Origin: Ceratobasidium sp. AG-K | Lineage: Eukaryota > Basidiomycota > Agaricomycetes > Cantharellales > Ceratobasidiaceae | Direction of reading: 5' to 3' | Length of the DNA: 64,000 nucleotides | NCBI GenBank assembly: GCA_037039685.1 | Contig: JAWNGF010000002.1 | Location: 3,038,001 to 3,102,000, forward strand | Shown here: positions 25,874-37,129 of the stretch, in pieces | How positions within the stretch are numbered: the stretch's first letter is position 1 | Layout of the letters: every line of letters begins with the position of its first letter | The notes under the pieces: generated by a model | Seen by the model: the letters and a program-made list of their open reading frames with translations, nothing else | Databases searched by the model: none | What the model was told of the DNA's origin: nothing | Program-made: the position numbers and the translations under genes

Positions 25874-26197
25874 ATGCGCCTTCTTTCGAGTATCCTGATT
25901 GCTATTGGCTTAATCGCCGTTACCGAAGTCCATGCAGCTCCAGTGGACCACCAGGCAGAATCTGGACTTGTTTCTCGAGAACCAGGTGCAGGTTGCGAGG
26001 ACGTTGACATAGGTATCGGAATTTCAATAGGTATTGGTGGGCAAGGGGGTGGGCCAAGCAGAGGCCGGGGTGGTGGAAAGACGTACGGCCGGTCAGGTAC
26101 TGGGCGAGGGGGCGGATCGGGTTGTGGACCGGGGCGTGGACGGGGCGGCGGACCCGGTCGTGGAGGGACAACTCGCGGACGTGGTGGACGTGTGTGA
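25874..26197 (+). CDS. small secreted glycine/arginine-rich (RGG) protein
   Basis: The ORF gives 107 residues from the ATG at 25874; upstream in-frame codons have no support because the TATA box is at 25769. A classic signal peptide (MRLLSSILIAIGLIAVTEVHA) ends before APVDHQ. The mature part has an acidic linker (GCEDVD), a GIGISIGIG repeat and a long Gly/Arg tract with many RGG and GRG motifs, and only two cysteines. Composition resembles glycine-rich cell-wall or nucleic-acid-binding tails; an effector role is only a possibility. The frameshifted relic at 24509 shares its HAAP post-signal motif. No function is assigned. Confidence 0.65.
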   Translation: MRLLSSILIAIGLIAVTEVHAAPVDHQAESGLVSREPGAGCEDVDIGIGISIGIGGQGGGPSRGRGGGKTYGRSGTGRGGGSGCGPGRGRGGGPGRGGTTRGRGGRV

Positions 26198-26199
26198 AG

Positions 26200-27157
26200 T
26201 CGTCCAAGGTACGCTCCCGTTCTGTAGGCTCAAATCTGTGGCTGATTGATGGATAGTAACATGCCAATCCGAACGACCCGAGTTCTACGCAATTGAACAA
26301 GTCATGGATACGCCGAGATTTGTGTCCCACTTCCTCGAGCTTTTTGTTATACACGTTAATTCAGTCAGATTTTCTCGTCTTTTCTAAACACCTACCGATT
26401 CACACCGTTGGTAAATCTCTGCGGTGACTGTTAAGATATGTGAATATATGCGAGGTATATGCCTCGTCTTTTAGTGGGTTGGCGGAATCGTTTACAGGGC
26501 GCCTTGCCCGCTACGTTGCCGTGATATTATTAGTAGAATCACAAATACAAACGGCCCAAAGGGTTTCCCTCATCGGGTCCTTGCCTCATCTGTGCAGTAT
26601 AATATTTGCTTATCATGGCCCAAGGTATGGGTCATGTGCAGGTCTTGTCAGATTCCGCCGGTGGCTTTGGCTGGATTCAGCCATGATAGAAACCCGAGTC
26701 TTCTTTTGTTCATGACTCGGCTGACCGGAACCAACCATATGCTCTATGTCACCCAGATAGGCTACTCACTCGTTCTTACGGATATAGATCCTTACGTTGG
26801 AGCCCAACATCAGAGCAGAAGTTGGGAGAACGCGTGGTTATTCTTCTAAAGCCCATCGAATAAGGCTACCTGGCCGCTCGGAAGTCTAGCTATCCCGTCT
26901 CGGGGACGGATATCGGGGAGAATGACCCGACTCGGGTGTCGAAGCCCGCAACTCCAGCATATATGATGCCTGTCATGAATGATTGCAGCTTGTGCGGTTC
27001 ACCACCTTGTGATAACTTCTCGTGAGTAGCATAAGGCCCCGTTTTACGACCCTATACATTGTTTCTAACTCTCTGCAGCCCTGATAGTCTCGAGTCGTGA
27101 GCATCATACACATTGCCATGATCAGTTGTTTTAACTCACGCATATAATTCCCAGGAC
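26200..27157. other. intergenic DNA with a possible 5' leader of the Cys-rich gene
   Basis: No large gene. At 26963-27100 a short frame (MMPVMNDCSLCGSPPC...) ends after about 26 codons if spliced at GTGAGT/CTGCAG near 27020-27078. Two GTGAG..CAG intron-like segments lie just before 27158, so the Cys-rich peptide gene may have a spliced 5' leader, or this may be a second tiny Cys-containing ORF. Confidence 0.3.
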
Positions 27158-27304
27158 ATGAAGCTTCCTACTCTCTCCACCCTTGTTTTCGTCGCTGCCC
27201 TACTGTCAGGTTCCGTCAATGCTTTGCCTGAACCGTGCACATGTTGTATCTGCGTCTGTCCCAAGTCCCTGGGGATCGAGCCGCGCTGCCCACCCAAGGT
27301 CTAA
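27158..27304 (+). CDS. small secreted cysteine-rich peptide (48 aa)
   Basis: ATG at 27158 to TAA at 27302-27304. The first ~23 residues form a signal peptide (MKLPTLSTLVFVAALLSG then SVNA). The mature ~25-residue peptide starts LPEPCTCCICVCPKSLG and ends RCPPKV, with six cysteines in a CxCCxCxC..C pattern. Size, secretion signal and Cys density are those of fungal small secreted proteins. The stretch before the ATG ends CCCAG, so a 5' UTR intron is possible. It lies 1 kb downstream of the Gly-rich peptide gene. Role unknown; similarity to a toxin is not claimed. Confidence 0.58.
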   Translation: MKLPTLSTLVFVAALLSGSVNALPEPCTCCICVCPKSLGIEPRCPPKV

Positions 27305-30300
27305 ATATCAGTAGGGTTGTAATATGGCGACTAGAGGCTCTCTATCGTCAATTCATTGTAGCATGAGGCCCAGCACACGAAGTGAAATAAGCTATATTGT
27401 TCAAGAGGGGCAGCAAACCGGAATAAAACCGTAAAAAAAAAGAACTTCGACTTGATCTTGGTTTATCAGGCCAAGGCCCAAGCGCGCATCTTCATCCTTG
27501 CAATACGCAGCTGCGCATTAATATAGCATGGAATTCGTAATCACAGTATCTCATTCAATTAACCAGCGCTTGTGCCCTTAGTCACTGACACGATGACCAA
27601 TTGTCCTCATTCGCGAGACTCGCTCGGAAAGCTCCGAGAGACACCTCGGTTTCAGCTCTTTCATGCAGCAACTACACGATGGCTCAGCCAAAATCGGATC
27701 CTATCTCTTCCGACACCTAGTGATCAAAAGTCTTTTCCCTGGTTGATCAGCGAGCGAGCACGACCGCCAATACTATGGTAAGTAAATCGCTCATAAATTA
27801 TACTGCGTCTATCATTCACCCCCCCTGATCCGCTGGAGGTTCGGTAGCGAACTGCAGACACTGACAGGGTGTCATAAGACCGCCTATTCGCTCTAGCCAG
27901 CTTGAGTAGTCCGCTGATTCGAGATGCACATACCTCGATTCATTGAGCGGCCCGGCTATCAGCATGGAGGTCTCTTCCTGCAGCGAACATGAACCCACCG
28001 AGGCGCAGCTTATTCGCCCAAGATAGCAGCGCGCTACTTCCACTAAAGCCTCCTTGGTCTATTGGAGTGTAGGTCTTACCAAATGATAGGCAGACTCCCA
28101 AGGTGAGACACACCATAGGTCGCCTCAGTGACAACATGAAAAAAGTGGCGTGGCTTTCAAAAGTGGAGCAGTTAGGAAGGGTGGAATCATTTTGTTGGTG
28201 CGAAATCCGCACTAAAATCAAGTTCTTCCGAGAGGCTTGGCGACCATCGGCTAACCCAAGGAAATCCAAATAAACATGGCCGCCTTGTACTTACTCATTG
28301 AGACTATCCAACTACTTGGACTATTGAACGCTTGGTGGTGAATTATACAGATAACGCACGTTAATCAAACACGCACGCCCCAAACCCGTGTTTCCGACAA
28401 GTAGCGTTGAGGAATCCTCGAACCCAATATGCGTCTCACATCATCTCCCCAACTTCTGGGGGGTTGGCGACCTGGTATCAGGAGTTGCCTATCCTCAGGC
28501 ATTCGGGAGGTGCCGGTAGAAACTGGGCTCTTATTGTAAGGGGGATCGATCGCGATTCAAGGATGGTAATGCACTGCTTTCCATGATTAAATCATCATCA
28601 TGCAACCTCAAGTATGATGAGCTGCTGACCCAATGAGGCATAGTACTCTATCAGGGTGGCTGAGGTACGCCCGCTAAGCCCGGGAGACCAGGAACAGGAG
28701 TGCGATCCCTAAACCAAGTTGAGCTAACCTATATTGGCTCCACTATGCATGACCTGTATCAACATCAATCAGCGTTTTGCCTCGATTGAATAGGGAGTCA
28801 TGGATCGCCGAGGCAGACCCTCCACTGTGGGTCCATAGTATTCTACCAATAATATATAGTCTCTCACGTTGTTACAGCCAAAAGACCACTGAGCATAAAA
28901 ATGAGCGCCAATAAACAAGGAGCGAAATAGTGTGTAGAGATATGGCTCAACGAATACGTGGGTATTAGTGCCTGGCCTGGGCGCGGTTCATCTCAACCAA
29001 TTAGTCCACGCGTAAGATGAGCAGGCCCTTGCACGTGTGGAGTAATCTCGGAAACCCTCAGTTTATTTGATATTCAGCGAGGGATCGCAAGTATGCCATG
29101 ATGCGAATGACTCTACAATATGGGTTTAGAAGCACGAAGCGAAGCAATTCGTATCGAGATACAACAGGAGAAAAGCGCATCAGTGTTACGTGAACCACTT
29201 CACGAAAACTAAGTTGGTACTTCAGGTCTAGGAGTGGAGTCCTCCTTCATCCAAGTTTTCTAAAGGGAATTAGGATTTTATAATGTAAAAAGTCATTTCG
29301 GTCAGAGCATTCAGACCTGAAGCTAAATCAGCAGTAGGCCGTGATGACTATACAAACAGGCTCACATACATCTTGTCATGACTCGTTATAGTGCAAACTA
29401 GACGCTATTAGAATTGGCATCCAACCAACGCAAACACAGATAGCATCGTGACTCTCTGATGGCCCAGGCTGCGAGCGATGTAGCCACTAGTATAATGAAT
29501 GCGGGAATCCTGTCCCCCTGCTCAGAACTAAGCCAATCCTCACGACCAGCTCCTAGAGGCTTTATACTAGGTACACAACACTCTCAATCAACGGAAATTG
29601 TGGGATCGCCCGATGCATTGCCAGAGAAGCGGTTTTAACCATTCCCAGGGTTTTAGCCAAATCAGTGGTAAGGCTATGGGCTAGTATAGACTTTGCTCAC
29701 TCGGGGTTTTTTCCCAAAACTAAGTTCTATCCAGATAATAAGCATTTACGAAACTTACCGAGCATGAGGGGTCACTTGCCGTAGGTACTGACGCGTCTCC
29801 CGCAATGATCAATAAACGACGTGGGACCCAAGACATATCGTGCAACCCCCGGAAATGGAAGGGAAAATATGCTCTGATGTAATATGGAATTGGCTGAATC
29901 CGTTCTGTTGATCTTTGGGTAGCATTCTGATATATATAGGTATAGGGCCATGGCAGATCAGGCCTATCTTGTCCCTCCCCGCTCGTAGAACGACCGGGCG
30001 CTTACAGAGATGATTCTTGCGACGCTCTGCATCTCCAATCTCCACATGAAGCGAAGGTGAGGCAGATTAAGAACGACGTTCGACTCCGGGGGTATCACAA
30101 TGAACGAAAATGTTGACACGGCCAACGAGACTCTCAGCGATATCCAAATGCGCGGGAACGTGGCCTCCATGTTAATGTGGTCGGCGTGACATACAATATG
30201 TGGGATTCTGCTCCCAGTCACCATCAAGCTTGATAATGGGTGGCAAGTGAAATGGGTCTACGGGTCGGCAGGGGCCACCCAAAACACTCCAACTGCTCTG

Positions 30301-31350
30301 CGAATTTCGGGTGTAGGATTGACATACTACTTACGTTCATATTCCCCTAGGCTAGGTCTCAGTAAATATCGAAGGATTATTTTCTAGTAGGAGGGCACGG
30401 TCTCGAGCCACCCGCGCTGACCCGACCGGACTCCGTTTTAGATTCCCCAGTGCCAGTCATGAGTGCCAGACTATTTCAGTCACGTGCTATTAATAATCAG
30501 GACAAGTACGAATGGCACGACACAACACCCTTCCATGCCGTACGCGGTCCAGGCGGCCGGGCTATTCAGCCCGGTTCTGAGCTCGTACCTCTAAAACGAT
30601 TACCGGAGGCTAGGCTCTCTGATTACATCTTGGAATCCTTGGATTGCCTATTCAAAACCGGCCTATTTGCTCACCAGCCCTCGCTCGGTGCTCTTTAGCT
30701 ACGAGAAACTGATTTAATTGCCCTAGTAAGCCTCGCTCTTATATACTGGACTATCTCCTATGCATTTTACTCCCCGTTGCTGTCAATTGATGGCTCGTAG
30801 CACACTTGGGATCCTCATCGTCGCAAGCGAGCTTGAATTATGAGGCACTCGATGGAATCTGCCTTAGCAAATGCACGTCGAGGGCATCTATGCCACAAGT
30901 ATCACAACGTTTTGGGGTGCTGTCAAAACCTTGATCGCATCCATGACCGTGCAGCCGAATAAAATCAGTGGGAGTGGTGGTGGATTTGTCTTGCTTCCAC
31001 CACCGACTCAGTCCCGCTCAGTATGTCTATGATACTTAGGGGGTTTATACAACGAATAACCTATCTTTTAGCTGCTCGGACATTGTCAGGCGAGCCTAGC
31101 GGCGTAGATCCAGGTGTATCCCTGCATCACCTGAAATCTCGGTCAGGAGCCAGCTGGCCTTTGCACGGAAGTGACCAACTGCTTTGCTCGATATTAACAC
31201 AGCTGCCAATTTCACTTTATCTGGGATTGAGTTCCGTGAGAGGCGACTACCGCAGCTGGCTATAGGGAGAAAGGCTGAAATACAACATGTGTCTAGGCTA
31301 CACGTTGCCACAATACGGCTGTATCCCGATTAAGGAACAGTGTACACACG
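27305..31350. other. ~4 kb without recognisable genes
   Basis: No convincing coding chain. Short frames such as 27572-27781, 27940-28269 (-) and 30450-30698 (+, 82 codons) lack domains. Two segments (about 28650-28735 and, upstream of this interval, 25150-25240 on the minus strand) contain TGGCTGAGG...ACGCC and CGATCC/TTCGAGTC boxes reminiscent of tRNA promoters but do not fold as tRNAs. AT-rich 28.8-30.2 kb looks like decayed intergenic DNA. Confidence 0.4.
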
Positions 31351-32556
31351 ATGCTATTGGACGTGATCAAGATAGTTGCGCCGGAGGTGAGTACTAACGG
31401 GCATTACTACGTTATCCCTAGCATGCTAAAAACATGGTAGATTGCAAATTACCTTGGGCCTGCGGATCTGCTTGCACTCAGTCGTACATGTAAACCATTG
31501 AGGGCTTGTCTATGGGAGGATCGAGCAAGCTGGAGGCGAGCACTCAGTTCGGAGCCAAAGATCTATTCGGCACCAGGACTTGTCCGCCATCCCCGGAGTC
31601 TGGGCATACTCTACTCCACAAAGGAGTGTTCGGTAAGTCTTCGATCTGCCAGGCGATGTGCAATTCCCTACACATCTGAAAATTATTGCTCCCGTCTCCC
31701 AATCATAAATGTGGAACCTCATGGTCCTCCTAGACATGTGGAGCCGAGACGGATAATGCGATAATGAATGCGCTGGCGATTCGACTTTGTGATAGCTGTA
31801 GGCTGGTGGAGTAAGTCGGACACGGGGCGTGTTGACGTATCGTCAACGATTAATATGCCCACACCTAGACTCGTACCAGCACTACATCAGCCAACTGCGC
31901 TCCAGCCAATATTCTGGAAGAATGGTGGGACACTCTTTGCCCATCATATATTTACTTCAGCTTTTTGTTATCTGACCTTGGTAACAGGACCTTGCCGCTA
32001 CGTGGAGCTAGCTTTCCGTCACGACCCACAACCTATGGTACCTCACGACCCGGCGCCGAATGCTCAAGAGGCGGCCGCCGCTCGCCCTGTCTACTACCCT
32101 TCGACAGTGTCCTGGGATTGGCTAAACCATGAAACGATGCGGACTTTGTCTAACACCCGAGCCACGGTCGGAAAGGAAGCTTGCAAGGTCGCACGGAGAA
32201 ACAAGAAACAGAAATCCTTTGACGTGAATGATCGTAGTGAGCATGTTACTTGGGTCATACTGCCATGCATTTATTCGTTCCCTCAACAAGAACAAGCTAC
32301 CGACCACGCAGCCATAACCCGGTTCCCTTCCAAGGACCCAAACGTACAAGGAATTAACCCATGTATTCACTTCACCATGTTAACACACTTGAGTGATTCT
32401 AGGCACCCACTTCAAAGCCCCCAAAGTCCGGCAAAGACTCCTGCAGAAAAACGCCAAGAGGTTCAAACTTATGCATATGCGGCTTACTTCAGCTCATCAC
32501 ACGTTACAGGGTTGCATCGCACCTCGCCTTATCCTAGCCGCGATCGCCGCCAGTAA
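31351..32556 (+). CDS. F-box protein with CxxC motif, copy 1 of a duplicated pair
   Basis: Four exons join in phase to 330 residues: 31351-31386, 31441-31632, 31734-31810, 31869-32556. Exons 1-2 encode the F-box (LDVIKIVAPE, then IANYLGPADLLALSRTCKPLRACLWEDRASWRRAL), the segment that docks on Skp1 in SCF ubiquitin ligases. Exon 3 encodes TCGAETDNAIMNALAIRLC and DSC, a paired-cysteine motif. The exon sizes 192 and 77 are the same as in the gene at 42674, so these are duplicates. The C-terminal part (FRHDPQPM onwards) has no domain I know and may contain an unrecognised intron. The substrate is unknown. A CACTA transposon now separates the two copies. Confidence 0.75.
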
Positions 32557-32599
32557 GCTAGCGTATCCCGGGAATGGGTGCGGACGGACGTACCCCAGT

Positions 32600-32854
32600 C
32601 TTCAAAGCATACGTAGCCGAGGATAGGCAAGTGCTTGCCCTCGGACACGTAGGTCATGTATTCTGTGATGCGTTCACCGCGGCATTCCTTGGATGCGCAA
32701 GGCATTGGCATTGATCCTTTATCGTGAGTCGGAGACCAGCTTTGTCACGCCATTGTCGCCACGCTTCTATTGATGACGCCTTGGCAGATTCCCCCTCCTT
32801 GTCCACGAAAATACACGGCTGAACAGCCACATGAATGCTCGGATCCCACCCCAT
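32600..32854 (-). CDS. small convergent gene fragment, duplicated downstream of each F-box copy
   Basis: Minus-strand frame starting MGWDPSIHVAVQPCIFVDKEG at 32854, then a probable intron and KECRGERITEYMTYVSEGKH near 32690-32630. The second segment matches KNRHGKRVTDYRIYVEGGKL in the minus strand at 43930-43840, beside the other F-box copy. Conservation of a reading frame in both duplicates argues for a real small gene convergent with the F-box gene. I do not recognise the family. Confidence 0.4.
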
Positions 32855-33411
32855 AATCGTCTCATTATATGCTCCACCATGAGTTGCTCTTTTCTAGCTA
32901 CGCATGATTGTCTACTTCATGACCTTCACGACCTCTCTGTTTCCATCATGTTTGTCCGCATGTTTGCTTTCACGGTTAAACCATCACTCCCGAGGGGGTC
33001 ACTGACGAGATATCGTTTTTCTTGTGGAATATCGTTGTATTGTTCTCATTTCCTCATCTCGTTTACGCATACACAAAGTCTATGGTATCCAAAAATCTGT
33101 AGTAGCATCTTTGAAACACGATATGATACCCAACTTGCGTATTGCTTAGTTAGTTGCATGGGTACGAAAATCCAACACCTTCCCGTTCCTTCCTAATTTT
33201 AACTCCAGCCTTTGTTCACGCCAAGTGACTTGGTTACTCCAACATTCAAGCTTCTCTACGTGTGATCCAATCATACCGTTCAAGAATATATCTCATTTTT
33301 CTTGCCGCCATCCCAAAACGAGACGAGAGGGCGAACCAACTCCAGCCGGCATACCCGCCACTGCCGTTTTTACCTAGCTTGCTTAGGTCATCCAATGATA
33401 ACTACAAGCAC
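32855..33411. other. left flank of the CACTA insertion
   Basis: No gene recognised. The last three bases (33409-33411, CAC) are one half of the target-site duplication of the transposon. Confidence 0.5.
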
Positions 33412-33441
33412 CACTGTGGACCCCCCACTTTCGGACCATCC
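33412..33441 (+). repeat. CACTA left terminal inverted repeat
   Basis: Starts CACTGTGGACCCC; the first 13 bases match the reverse complement of the right end exactly, with five mismatches in the next 17. Confidence 0.93.
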
Positions 33442-34264
33442 AGAGGCAGGAAATCCGTGAACGACCTCCGAACCGTCCGAGGGAAAAGTCCGGTTGGTTC
33501 ACTATGGCGGGCCATAGGGACTTGCCTCCGGATTTGGCGGCAAAATCCGGACCCTCGGACGGTCCGGACCCCGACTATCCGGGCTTTTATTCCTCATATG
33601 GATCTGCCGACTACCCATTTCCCTCGGATCGTTTCGCAAGTCACGCACGGATAAGTGTACAAATTTTATAATACAGTCAACAATGTAAATACACACTAAT
33701 GCGATCCGATTAATACATTTGGATGGTCCGTAAGAAAAGTTCAACAAGTCCGTAGGAAAAGTGCGTTACAGGGGAAGTCCGAGGGTAACGTCTGGGAAGT
33801 CCGAAGGGAAATCCAGGAGAGTCCACAGGAGGGGCTAGGATAGTCCGGTTGAAGCTATACGAATGGGAATACAAATCGGGGGCGTCCTGTGGGAATCCGG
33901 GGGTAAAGCGCGATTGGTCCGGGAGCTTGTCACGGATCGTCTGGGGGAGGATGAAGGCACATAAATAAATTGAAACGGAGAAAGGAAAAAGGCTAAAAAG
34001 AAAGTAATTCAGCATGCACATGCTAAAACACCCAAAAACTCGTACGTACCAGAATGCGAACGAGAAACAAAAACCATTCTTGGGGCGAAGCGATCGGAGG
34101 GCCCTTAAGCACGGCTAGCTTGCGTCCTCGTGCTAAATTCAAGTTGTTATTTTGACTCGCGAGGAGTGTTGTGTGCTTACCGGGTCTGTTTGACAACCGA
34201 CTCAACGAGCTCAGTCTTGGCGGCCAGAGTCTTCGTTGGGGTGGGCGCTTTGGCGCTGGCGTTC
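33442..34264. repeat. left subterminal region with TCCGGA/GTCCGAGGG boxes
   Basis: About 820 bp with many short motifs in both orientations: TCCGGA, GTCCGAGG, GGAAGTCCGA and AGTCCGGTT recur at roughly 10-40 bp spacing around 33450-33600 and 33720-33930. In CACTA elements such subterminal arrays bind the element's own protein. No separate gene is seen apart from the 3' UTR of the minus-strand gene ending at 34265. Confidence 0.65.
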
Positions 34265-36708
34265 TTACGTCGCTTTCGGCTTTGGGGTGTCAAGCTCGGT
34301 GGCGGCCTGGGCGACTTGGGCGGCCTTGTTGGCGGCGGCCTGGGCAACTTGGGCGGCCTTGTCGGCGGCAGCCTGGGCAGCTTTCGCAGCCATGGTCGCT
34401 GCTCGCTTTTGCGCCGGGGTCACCTTCTTTGCGAGCTCCGTAACTTGCGCGGAGTAATTGGCGTTCCAGGAGTCTTGCTGGGCGAGTCCAACCTGCAATT
34501 TGGGGTCAGGTAAGTACGATACGCTTGAGCGGGGCTTACTGGTTGCTTTGCGCCGCCAGCTCCCTTCCCACCCGCGGCCTTCTTTGCGTTCTTGCCCTTT
34601 GGGTTAGATGCGACGGGCTCCTCGACCTCTTCGAGTTCGCTTTTGGACTCGTCTTCGGACTTGCCCTCGTTCTCGCCTTCGTCCTTGACTTCAGACAAGT
34701 CTGAGGAATTGGCCTCGGGCTCGGGCGCCTTGCGTTTCTACAAAAGCCGGTGAGTGATGGCAAGGATAGGTATCTCAATCTTACCTTGTTTCCCGTTGTT
34801 CCAGTGGCAACTGGTACGACCTGCTCCCCGGCTTTTGCTGCTCCCTTTTTCTTCTATTTACTGTTAGTAATGTGCGCTTATAGATTAATGCAAATACATG
34901 CCTTATTTTTGGTCGCGTTAGCGGCGGGTGGTGGAGCAACCGTGTCCGAGGTGTCTTCATCGACATCGCTTTCCTCTTCCTGGATCGGAGTGGCTTCCTG
35001 CTTCTGTTTGGTGCCGTTAGTTAGCCAGAAATGCGTCGGTGCAATCACTTACCTTGGTTGCCTTGTCCTTTTTGGTCAGAAGCGGCGCCTCCTTGCTCTC
35101 CAAGTCCGTGAGGTCGTTGGACTCCACCGCCAGGGCCTTTTGGTTCTGGTGAAGATAGTAAGCAGGTATGGCACTAGTCAAGGGAAAAACTCACATTGTT
35201 TTGTCCATTCTTGGCTACGGGGCAGGCGGAGCCAGGGCTTTGACGGGCGCAGCGATACCGGTTTCCTTGCACTTTCCCTCCAAGGTTTTAGTTTTCTACC
35301 AAGAGTGTGTCAATGTATCGAATATGTATCAAGTTGATGACTCACCTTTGCCGTTTTAATTGGCGCATCTTCCTCCAAGTCGATCGCCTCCTCTACGTCA
35401 GGAGTCTTGCGTTTCTAAGTCGCCATCAGAACCATCCTGGAAAGGCTCTGTAGAATACAAGTTACCTTAGAGGTTTTGTTGCCTGTGCCGACCTTGTCCG
35501 TAGTATCCTAAAATCGCGGTAGGATTGAGTATGGAAAAGCTGATCAATTAAATGAAAGCTTACCTGCAACGGTCCAGGGCTACTTGTACGACCGACAGTG
35601 CTTGTGAAAGGAGAGGTCGGCTTGTCAGTGCCGAGCGCTTGATTTGCCTCAGAGTTGGCGCTCTCAATGCGCCAAATCATCTGTAAGATTAGAGTTAGAT
35701 TAAAAAATGGAATTTTTCAACACATTCAGATGCACCTTGGGACGCACCTTGGGGCAACTAGATTCCTGGCGACGCTCAATCTCCTTGTCGCTGTTCACGT
35801 CGTCCTTGTCCTCGTCCGCGTCCGTGTCTTTGTTCGGCTCGGCTTGTTTCCGTAATGGACCAGGGTTGGATGTGCACCCAGAGTTGCTCGGGCCTGCTCC
35901 GTCAGCTAACAAGAGTCAATAGAATGTAATTATAGAATGAAATGAAACTTACTTTGGTTATCCATAATTGAGGTTGAGTGGACCTGGCTATCCTTCTGGT
36001 TGCCAGTCGCAGGCTGCTTGCCTTTTGCCTTTGCCTTTTGCTGGGACGCCTTGGCTCGTTGCTGAACGGACTTATTATTGATGTGATTGCGCTTGTTTGC
36101 AAGTACGCGCCGCATAATCTCCTGGGCGGCCCAGTCGTTTGCGAATTGGTAGAAATAAGGGTATTTTCTTTTAAGCTACAAAACCAGATAAGCATTGAGT
36201 GACTGCGGCAAATTCATTTACTTACCGCCGTGCTAACATTGATCCTTGCCTCCAAGGGGCAGTCTTTCCACTCGATGTTGGTGTTCCCTTTGAGCGCAAT
36301 CTTTGTGTCGTCGCGGACCTTTTGCTAAATAAAATCAGTCTCGATCAAATACAGGCAACAGATACAGGCAACAGAAACTTACTTGGTAATTTAAGTAGTC
36401 GCTGTGGGTCCTGGCAGCTTTGGGACCCTTGCACCGTAGCTCCTGCTTGAGCTTGCAACTCGAGGGGTCTTTGGGCCTTGGGAGGATATGGAACTTCTCG
36501 ACAGTGCCGTCGGCGTTTGTGATCTTGATGGTGGTACCATTTCGAATGTACTCCACCAAGGCTAGACCCAATCATAATCAGCCATGAGATCAAAGATGAA
36601 AATTGATCTGCACTAACCGTTCCCCATGTGTATCACGTTGCTATTAGACTTGTCATTGACGCCAGACTTCGATGTGGCGCCAGCATTTGGAGGGTTTGCC
36701 GACGGCAT
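34265..36708 (-). pseudogene. CACTA companion protein (TnpA-like role), 14 exons, one frameshift
   Basis: Reading on the minus strand, 14 exons join in phase: 36708-36618, 36561-36383, 36324-36226, 36175-35953, 35905-35748, 35680-35564, 35507-35466, 35414-35346, 35295-35195, 35145-35053, 35003-34902, 34853-34785, 34737-34540, 34492-34265; about 589 residues if intact. The N-terminal half has YPYFYQFANDWAAQEIMRRV and basic KAKAKGKQP stretches. The middle is acidic (DTDADEDKDD, EEESDVDED). Many short exons begin or end with Lys. The C-terminus is an Ala/Lys/Gln repeat (KAAQAAADKAAQVAQAAANK) likely to form a helix or coiled coil. Exon 9 has a run of four Cs at about 35220 where one base seems missing, giving TAG at 35217-35215. 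The intron after exon 11 starts with GC. Function is inferred from position only. Confidence 0.72.
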
Positions 36709-37037
36709 AGTAAATGCGCTATAAATAAGCGAAAAATGTGAACTAACGCGTCAGACCGCGTCAAATGAATAGATAACATGTAAGAAAGTCTTGTACACAC
36801 TGGTTATGAGGAAGGTAATAGAGAATGGGCCGTTCGGCGGGTAAGAGTGGAATGAATGCTGTGTCGGCGCGGATGGGGGTTTGGAGTGAGCAATAAAAAT
36901 TAGATACTCGGCAAGGGAACAGAAAACTACCTTGAGTTAATTAATGCGTTGAACTTATTGGAGCTGGTCAATAAATGGGCAATAGGAACAAGGGGGTGGT
37001 TGGGAGAAAGGGGGGGTGAGCACATGGAGGCGGATTG

Positions 37038-37045
37038 TATATATA
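37038..37045 (+). promoter_or_regulatory. TATA box in the divergent transposon promoter
   Basis: TATATATA sits 92 bp upstream of the transposase ATG at 37130, within the 36709-37129 interval that separates the two divergent transposon genes and must carry both promoters. Confidence 0.45.
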
Positions 37046-37129
37046 CATCCTCCGGCGCTTAAGTGGCAATGCACCGCCACAACTCCAAAATTTCCGCATT
37101 GCCCCTTGCATAGATTCTCCGCCTCATTA

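Noticed and set aside
28650..28740. tRNA-Leu-like or SINE-head segment (TGGCTGAGGTACGCC..CTAAGCC..GTGCGATCCC)
   Set aside because: An anticodon-type stem-loop can be drawn, but the T arm and acceptor stem do not pair. A covariance-model search would decide.
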